NCBI RefSeq assembly: GCF_000413935.1
Contig: NZ_KE340379.1
Coordinates: forward strand, 264,158 to 328,157
Length of the DNA stretch: 64,000 nt
Source of the DNA: Acinetobacter colistiniresistens
GTDB lineage: Bacteria; Pseudomonadota; Gammaproteobacteria; Pseudomonadales; Moraxellaceae
Direction of reading: 5' to 3'
The position numbers were made by a program, and so were the translations under genes. Shown piece by piece: positions 58,224 to 64,000 of this stretch (its first letter is position 1; the number at the start of each line of letters is the position of its first letter). The notes beneath the pieces were generated by a model. It was not told the origin of the DNA. It was given only the letters and a program-made list of their open reading frames with translations, and made no database searches.

Positions 58224-60950
58224 ATGTATTCAAATTACTTGAAATATCTTGGGGTCGTGAAAAATAAGCATCGCTTTGTGTTTGTATTTGTCGCACTTTT
58301 TCATCCCTTGCAAAGCTATGCGGAGACAAATACAGAGACGTCACAGCAAAATGTCGCAGCGGATAAGGTGGTACGTGTTGCAGTAACGGGTTCACGTATC
58401 TCAAAAGCACAAAAAGATGGTCCAACCGGTGTGACTGTGATTACCGCTGCCGATATTGAAAAACAAGGCTATACCAATGCTTTTGATGCTTTAAATAATC
58501 TGGCTCAAAATACGGGGTTTGTACAAGGCGCTGATTTTGGGAATATCAGAACGCCTGCGGCAAATGCCATCAGTCTACGTGGCTTAGGGCCAAATTATAC
58601 ATTGACCTTAATCAATGGCCATCGCGTCGCGGATTATCCTGTCGCGTATGAGGGCAATGTTAATTTTGTCAATTTGGCCAATATTCCTACTGCAATTATT
58701 GATCGGATTGAGATTTTAAATGGAGGTGCTTCCGCAATTTATGGTTCAGATGCAATTGCAGGTGTGGTGAATATCATTCTGAAAAAGAAAACGGATGGGA
58801 CACAGGTCAATCTCAAAGCAGGTACTACGAAAGAAGGTGGAGAAAACCTACGCTTACAACTCAGTGGCAGTAATAATCTAGATAAGCTGAATCTTGTTTA
58901 TGGCTTAGAGCTGAGTGCGCGTGAGCCGATTTTCGCAACAGATCGTCACTTCATGTCTACCAGTACAAAGAAAGGTGAAGCGCCGACAACAATTGTTGGG
59001 CGCCGGAATGCGGAGACAGGACAATATTTGCCAATTGGTGGGGATGGCTGCCAAGCATATGAGCAGCTTTTTAAGAGTTCCGTACATAACTTTGCTAAAA
59101 ATGGCGATCGTTGTACCAGTGATCGTGTACGCTCAACTTATTGGTCTGTACAGACCCAAAATCGTAGCCAGAATGGGTACTTGGGGTTGGATTATAGCTT
59201 GAATGATAAAACGCAATTATTTGCTGATGTCCTCATTGGCGCCAATCAGATCCAGAATAATACTCGTTCACCGACATGGACGTCCTTGGGAACGAATGGC
59301 TACTTTTTCAATCAGAACTCAGGCAATTATGAAATCTGGAATCGTGCTTTTGCACCAGAGGAATTTGGTGGACTGAATAAAGTTAATAAGAAGTGGCAGG
59401 AGTTTTCATCAAATTTAAATTTTGGTATTCGAGGGGATATTGCTGACAGTAGCTGGAATTATGAAGCGGCATACAACGGTTCGATTTATACCAGTAATTT
59501 ACGCAACCCGATCAATCAGCTTGCTGGTATAGATGAATATTTCTTAGGTTCTCGTTTGGGAGTAGACAAAGATGGTGTTCCAATTTACGCACCGGATTTA
59601 AAACGTTTAAATCAGCCTCTCAGTCCAGACGAGATCAGAAGAGTTTGGGGGAGCAGTGAGCAAAAAGATCGCTCTTGGGTGCAAAGTCTGAGTTTGGCTG
59701 CCAATGGTGATGTGTTTGAGTTACCTGCGGGAACGGCGAAATTGGCAGCAATTGCTGAAGTTGGGCGGCAAGGTTTTAAAAATAGACCAGATAAAGCTTT
59801 TGAGCAGGGTAAATTCAATACAACCAGTTAGGGTGAATATGGTGGGACGCGTTCGCGTCAAGCTTTGGGAACCGAGTTGTTCCTTCCTTTAGCAAAACCA
59901 TTAAATTTAACTTTGTCTGGACGTTATGATCGCTACGCGCTTTCGGATAATAGTATTGATAAATTTACTTTTGGGTCAGGGCTGGAGTTTCGTCCAGACC
60001 CAACCTTACTACTTCGCAGTAATTACCAAACAAGCTTTCGTGCCCCTGACATGAATTATTTATTCTTAAATAAACAAAAAGGATATTACTCGAGTACGAC
60101 GGATTATTTACGCTGTGAGCAAACAGGACAGCCATTAAGTAATTGTGAATTTAGATTGTATTCTCCTGGCGCAGATTATATCAAAGTCGGAAACAAAGAT
60201 TTAAAACCTGAAAACGGCAAATCTTATGGTTTTGGTTTTGTCTGGTCGCCTGCTAAAACTTTTGATTTATCGGTCGATTACTGGAATATTCAGATTGATG
60301 ATCAAGTGACGAACATCAGTGCAGACAAGTTGCTTAAAACTGAGGCTGATTGTCGTGCTGGACGTAGAAATATTAATGATACGCAATGTGTAGATGCACT
60401 TGCACGGATTGAACGTAATCCTACGGATGCGGTGGTTAACCCGAATGTGATTCGCAATATTAATATTGTTCCAATCAATGCCGCTTCAGTCAGTTCTAGT
60501 GGTATCGATTTGACCAGTAAATTGCGCTGGACAACTGATCATTGGGGCAATTTCCTCTGGAGCGTCAATTTTAGCCGCACACTGAAGAATAAATATCAGC
60601 AATCCAAAGAAGATCCAGCTGATGATTTACTTTGGGATAAAAGCAATCTTGATTGGCGTGATCGCTTTAATAGCAGCCTGAGCTGGAGGCGCGGTCCATT
60701 TGAGTCCACCGTATTATTGAGTCGTTATGGAAAATTACCGAAAGCCGATGAGTCTGGTTGGTTGAACCCGATGTATGTTGTCAATTGGAGTGGAACTTAT
60801 CAAATTTCATCTCAGGCATCGGCTTCAATTATTGTGAATAATTTATTTGATAAGGATAAGTTGGATTACACAGGTGGATGGGCCTATTATGCAACAGGTT
60901 ATCCTCTCTATGGCCGCCAAGCTTGGTTAGAGTTTAACTATAAATTCTAA
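58224..60950 (+). pseudogene. TonB-dependent receptor gene interrupted by an in-frame TAG
   Basis: One frame runs from 58224 to 60950 and is broken only by TAG at 59829-59831. Before it lie the signal peptide region, the plug (VTGSRISKAQKDGPTGVTVI, SLRGLGPNYTLTLINGHRVA, GGASAIYGSDAIAGVVNIIL) and the first barrel strands. After it the same frame resumes with GEYGGTRSRQALGTELFLPL and the rest of the barrel, ending WLEFNYKF, a normal terminal strand. Restored, it would be a 908-residue receptor. The RGLGPNYTLTLINGHR type belongs to receptors for organic substrates as often as siderophores. A truncated product would be about 535 residues and unable to form a barrel. The gene upstream of the M1 peptidase is thus probably inactive. 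Confidence 0.85.
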
Positions 60951-61029
60951 AAATGATGTGTGGATGCAGCGGAATGGCACACCATTTGCTGCGTCTTTTA
61001 TTTTAAAAACTACAGAGGACAGATCTCCT

Positions 61030-63729
61030 ATGTTGGTCAAACCTTCATTAAAAAAAACATTATTACTTACAACATTACTCTCTTTATCTACAACGCAAAT
61101 TTTTGCATCCAATACCAAGGAACAGATTCCGATTGGTAAATTACCTGAATGGGTATTACCTGAATCCTATGATTTAGATTTTAAGATTGATCCAGCGCAA
61201 AAGGGCTATACAGGGAAAACCACGATCCGTTTAAAACTGACCCAAGCAACAGATCATATTTGGATTCACGGTAAATCCTTATCGGTGAAAGCAGTCAGCA
61301 TTACCGCAGCAGATGGTACTCAAAGCAAGGCTCAATATGAACAGGCCTCAGAGGTGGACGGGGTCAGCGTGATCAAGTTTGGCAAAACGCTGGCAGCAGG
61401 TCAGTACAGTTTAGTACTGGATTTTAATGCTGCTTATGATCAGCAACTGGATGGTATTTATAAGATCGAATTTGAAGGTAAGCCTTATGTCATGACCCAG
61501 ATGGAGGCGATCAGTGCACGTCAGTCATTCCCATCCTTCGATGAGCCACGGTTTAAAACGCCTTTTACGATACGTTTAACCATTCCAAGTAAATATTCAG
61601 GTTTTGCCAATACCAACCCAGTCTCGGAACAGGCTGAAAAATCAGGTTGGAAAACTTTAAGTTTTGCACCGACCAAGCCACTGCCGACTTATTTATTGGC
61701 ACTGGCAGTTGGCCCTTGGCAAGTACAGACAGGCCCTGATATTGGTGCGACTGCGTGGCGTAAAGAGGCAATCAAACTGCGAGGGATCGCACCCGATGGT
61801 AAGGCTGAAAAAATGCAGCATGCCTTATCTGAAACGCCTGCCATTTTAAAAACCCTAGAAGATTATTTTGCTTTTGGTTATCCATTTGACAAGCTAGATT
61901 TGCTTGCAGCGCCTGACTTTGCTGCTGGTGCAATGGAAAATCCTGGACTGATCACATTTAGAGATTATTTGATGCTGCTGGATAAAGACTCTCCGGTGTC
62001 TTTTGTGCAGAGTTCATTTAACGTCAATGCACATGAATTAGCACACCAGTGGTTTGGGGATGTGGTGACCATGCCGTGGTGGGATGACTTGTGGCTGAAT
62101 GAATCTTTTGCTACATGGATGCAAAGCAAAATCACCCAACAACTACATCCTGAATTTAATGCCGATCTGGAACGTGTCGCCGATACGGCAGGGGCGATGA
62201 AAAGTGATAGTCTGGTTAGTGTACGTCGTATCCGCCAGCCGATTTTAAGCAATGCTGATATTCAAACTGCTTTTGATGGGATTACTTATCAAAAAGGGGC
62301 AGCTGTTTTAAATATGTTTGAAAGCTATTTGGGCGAGGAAAAATTTAAGCAAGGGGTGCGCAACTATATTAAAAAGCATCAATATGGCAGTGCTACCGCC
62401 AATGATTTAATTAGCGCATTGGCAGAACAGTCAGGTCAGGGCGAGCGGTTTGCTAAAGCGGTGAAAAGCTTTATTGACCAACCCGGTGTACCTTTAGTGA
62501 GTACTTCATTAGAGCAGCAAGGCAACAAAGTTTTTTTAAATGTAAAGCAAAAGCGCTATCTACCTGTAGGCTCTAAAGGGGATGCCAACAGTCTTTGGGG
62601 CGTCCCATTATGCGTACGCTATGAAGTACCAAATGCGCCAAGTAAAGTTCAGTGTGAACTGATCGACCAAGCGGAAGCCAAGATTGAATTAAAAGGGGCG
62701 ACTCCAGACAGTTGGTATATTCCAAATGCCGATGCCGCAGGTTATTACCAGTTTAGTTTGCCAGAAAAAGAGTTGGCACGCTTGACGGCGGCAACGGGGA
62801 AACTGTCCAACACTGAACAGTTGGCCTATGCTTATGCCGTTTCAGCAGCATTCAACCATGGCGATATTAACGTGTTGGCTGTTATTGATGTGGCAAAAAA
62901 ATTCGCTTCTTCTGACAGTCGTCAAATTAGTACTGCATTATTCCAGCAGTTGAGTACGATCCAGCGCCATATCTTAAAAACCGCAGCTGAACGCGAGCAT
63001 TTTAGAAAAGTCTTAGCAAATTTATATCTGCCAAAGCTAAACCAATTGGGTTATGTCAGTAAAGCAGGTGAATCAGCTGAAGATAGCTTGTGGCGAAGTG
63101 AATTGGCTCAATTCCTTGCATTAGAAATTCAAGTGCCTGAAGTCCGTGAGCAATTGTTAAAACAATCTGATGCACTGTTTGCTCAGAAGCAATTGAATTT
63201 TGCACAGCTCACACCAGAATTATTACCAACCATTCTGGCAGTCCGTGTGCAAGACAAAGGCAAGCCTGCATTTGATCGACTATTGGCTGAATTAAAGCAG
63301 ATTACACAACCGACACAACGCCTTGCGATTCTCACGGCTTTAGGCGCAGCCAACCAAACAGAAACACGCCCATTGGCACGTCAGCTGGTCTTGGATTCAC
63401 GCGTTAAAGTTGGGGAAGTCCGTACCGTGATTAATTCAATTAATAATTACGGGGGCGAGCAAGGTGGATTGTGGACATGGTTTAAAGCCAATCACGAGGC
63501 TGTGTTTGATCGTTTGGGTAAGTCTTCTGCTGGGCGTTTCCCTGCATTGTTTAGTGGGGCAGCATGTTCACAACAAGAAGTGACGCAGTTAAACACTTTC
63601 TTTGCACCGCGTACCAAAGAGTTGGTGGGCGTTGAACGAGGTTTAAATCAGACCAAGGAACGAATCCAGTTGTGTGAGTCTTTGGTGGCGAAGCAAGATG
63701 GTTCACTCATACAACAGTTAAAGTTGTAA
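61030..63729 (+). CDS. Secreted M1 family aminopeptidase
   Basis: A 899-residue M1 zinc metallopeptidase. The ATG at 61030 is chosen because GAGGAC lies about ten bases upstream and a signal peptide begins there (SLKKTLLLTTLLSLSTTQIFA, one residue per position, cleavage before SNTKEQ). The exopeptidase motif GAMEN and the zinc motif HELAH with the downstream Glu in NESFATW are intact. The C-terminal helical ERAP1-like domain is also present. With the signal peptide it acts in the periplasm or outside, unlike cytoplasmic PepN. It lies 79 bp after the receptor gene on the same strand, so the pair probably served to digest and import peptides. A terminator follows. Confidence 0.92.
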   Translation: MLVKPSLKKTLLLTTLLSLSTTQIFASNTKEQIPIGKLPEWVLPESYDLDFKIDPAQKGYTGKTTIRLKLTQATDHIWIHGKSLSVKAVSITAADGTQSKAQYEQASEVDGVSVIKFGKTLAAGQYSLVLDFNAAYDQQLDGIYKIEFEGKPYVMTQMEAISARQSFPSFDEPRFKTPFTIRLTIPSKYSGFANTNPVSEQAEKSGWKTLSFAPTKPLPTYLLALAVGPWQVQTGPDIGATAWRKEAIKLRGIAPDGKAEKMQHALSETPAILKTLEDYFAFGYPFDKLDLLAAPDFAAGAMENPGLITFRDYLMLLDKDSPVSFVQSSFNVNAHELAHQWFGDVVTMPWWDDLWLNESFATWMQSKITQQLHPEFNADLERVADTAGAMKSDSLVSVRRIRQPILSNADIQTAFDGITYQKGAAVLNMFESYLGEEKFKQGVRNYIKKHQYGSATANDLISALAEQSGQGERFAKAVKSFIDQPGVPLVSTSLEQQGNKVFLNVKQKRYLPVGSKGDANSLWGVPLCVRYEVPNAPSKVQCELIDQAEAKIELKGATPDSWYIPNADAAGYYQFSLPEKELARLTAATGKLSNTEQLAYAYAVSAAFNHGDINVLAVIDVAKKFASSDSRQISTALFQQLSTIQRHILKTAAEREHFRKVLANLYLPKLNQLGYVSKAGESAEDSLWRSELAQFLALEIQVPEVREQLLKQSDALFAQKQLNFAQLTPELLPTILAVRVQDKGKPAFDRLLAELKQITQPTQRLAILTALGAANQTETRPLARQLVLDSRVKVGEVRTVINSINNYGGEQGGLWTWFKANHEAVFDRLGKSSAGRFPALFSGAACSQQEVTQLNTFFAPRTKELVGVERGLNQTKERIQLCESLVAKQDGSLIQQLKL

Positions 63730-63742
63730 TTGATTCAGTCAC

Positions 63743-63774
63743 AAAAAAGCCAACGTTAATCCGTTGGCTTTTTT
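63743..63774. terminator. Bidirectional terminator, M1 peptidase / symporter
   Basis: AAAAAAGCCAACG / CGTTGGCTTTTTT hairpin with a TTAATC loop between convergent genes. Confidence 0.9.
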
Positions 63775-63788
63775 ATTTTCAGGATAAC

Positions 63789-64000
63789 TTAAGCATCATT
63801 GTCTGGTTGAGGATTTCTGACACCCAGTAATTGACTGGTTGCTGTACCTGCGGCCATCGAACCATTCACGTTCAAAGCAGTACGTCCCATATCAATCAAA
63901 GGCTCGATTGAGATCAGTAATGCTACTAAGGTAATCGGCAAGCCCATTGCAGGAAGGACGATTAAAGCAGCAAAAGTTGCACCGCCACCTACACCTGCGA
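63789..64000 (-). CDS. Dicarboxylate/amino acid:cation symporter, C-terminal part
   Basis: The final 70 codons of a leftward gene that begins beyond the window. Translated by hand, the protein ends ...[68 protein letters not shown], then TAA at 63789-63791. The motif [11 protein letters not shown] is the DMGRT/NxxG substrate and sodium site of the DAACS family (GltP, SstT, DctA). It would import glutamate, aspartate, serine or dicarboxylates using Na+ or H+; the exact substrate cannot be read from this end. Confidence 0.85.
   Translation of the reverse strand, partial: AGVGGGATFAALIVLPAMGLPITLVALLISIEPLIDMGRTALNVNGSMAAGTATSQLLGVRNPQPDNDA

Noticed and set aside
59829..59831. TAG read as pyrrolysine or programmed read-through
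   Set aside because: No pyl genes or read-through signal are visible, and the family does not use such residues; nonsense mutation is simpler.

Overview
The window looks like Acinetobacter chromosome (inferred). The evidence is an AdeT-type solute-binding protein, a trimeric autotransporter followed by a TpgA-like OmpA protein, an RNase HI-DnaQ fusion, a long UmuD with an N-terminal extension, and moderately AT-rich DNA with gammaproteobacterial gene order (zapA-ssrS / ygfB-pepP-ubiH-ubiI and rsmI / lpoA-yraN-dolP). Nothing in the sequence fixes the species.

Layout. 1-3.8 kb: 3' part of a trimeric autotransporter adhesin gene and its periplasmic partner. 4.2-6.5 kb: a small orphan protein, an AdeT-like binding protein and an SMI1/KNR4-like gene broken by a nonsense codon. 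6.58-16.89 kb: a 10.3-kb defective prophage bounded by 38-bp identical att cores. It keeps a tyrosine integrase, a possible excisionase, a leftward block of small early-type genes, a holin candidate and T4-type endolysin, a umuD-umuC-SRAP mutagenesis/repair block and a few unknown cargo genes. Head genes are absent and only scrambled pieces of tail genes remain. 16.8-17.7 kb: three tandem, individually promoted 6S RNA (ssrS) genes on the minus strand downstream of zapA. The prophage sits in the 3' end of the third copy. This array and its use as an attachment site are the most unusual features here.

17.9-33 kb is mostly conserved housekeeping: zapA and a coiled-coil protein; ygfB, pepP, ubiH and ubiI (proline peptidase and ubiquinone hydroxylases); a SutA-like acidic protein; a CadR-like MerR regulator divergent from a cation-efflux-like protein with a textbook MerR operator; rsmI divergent from lpoA-yraN-dolP; an alpha/beta hydrolase; nudC; a FimL-like protein; and the RNase H/DnaQ fusion. 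33.3-42 kb: MltD with eight LysM repeats, immediately followed by a yejABEF-like peptide ABC transporter operon. 42-49 kb: an old-yellow-enzyme-type oxidoreductase, tRNA-Glu, rnt-pyrC, a membrane diguanylate cyclase, an L,D-transpeptidase and hemE. 49-58 kb: a DUF817 membrane protein, small envelope proteins, a DUF4105 outer-membrane protein, folE with a cupin, an Smr protein and trpDC. 58.2-63.7 kb: a TonB-dependent receptor gene cut by an in-frame TAG, followed by a secreted M1 aminopeptidase. The window ends inside a leftward amino acid/dicarboxylate:cation symporter gene.

All functions are assigned from sequence motifs and gene order read by eye; no database search was possible. Starts were moved downstream where a better start codon with a ribosome binding site or a clear signal peptide was visible.
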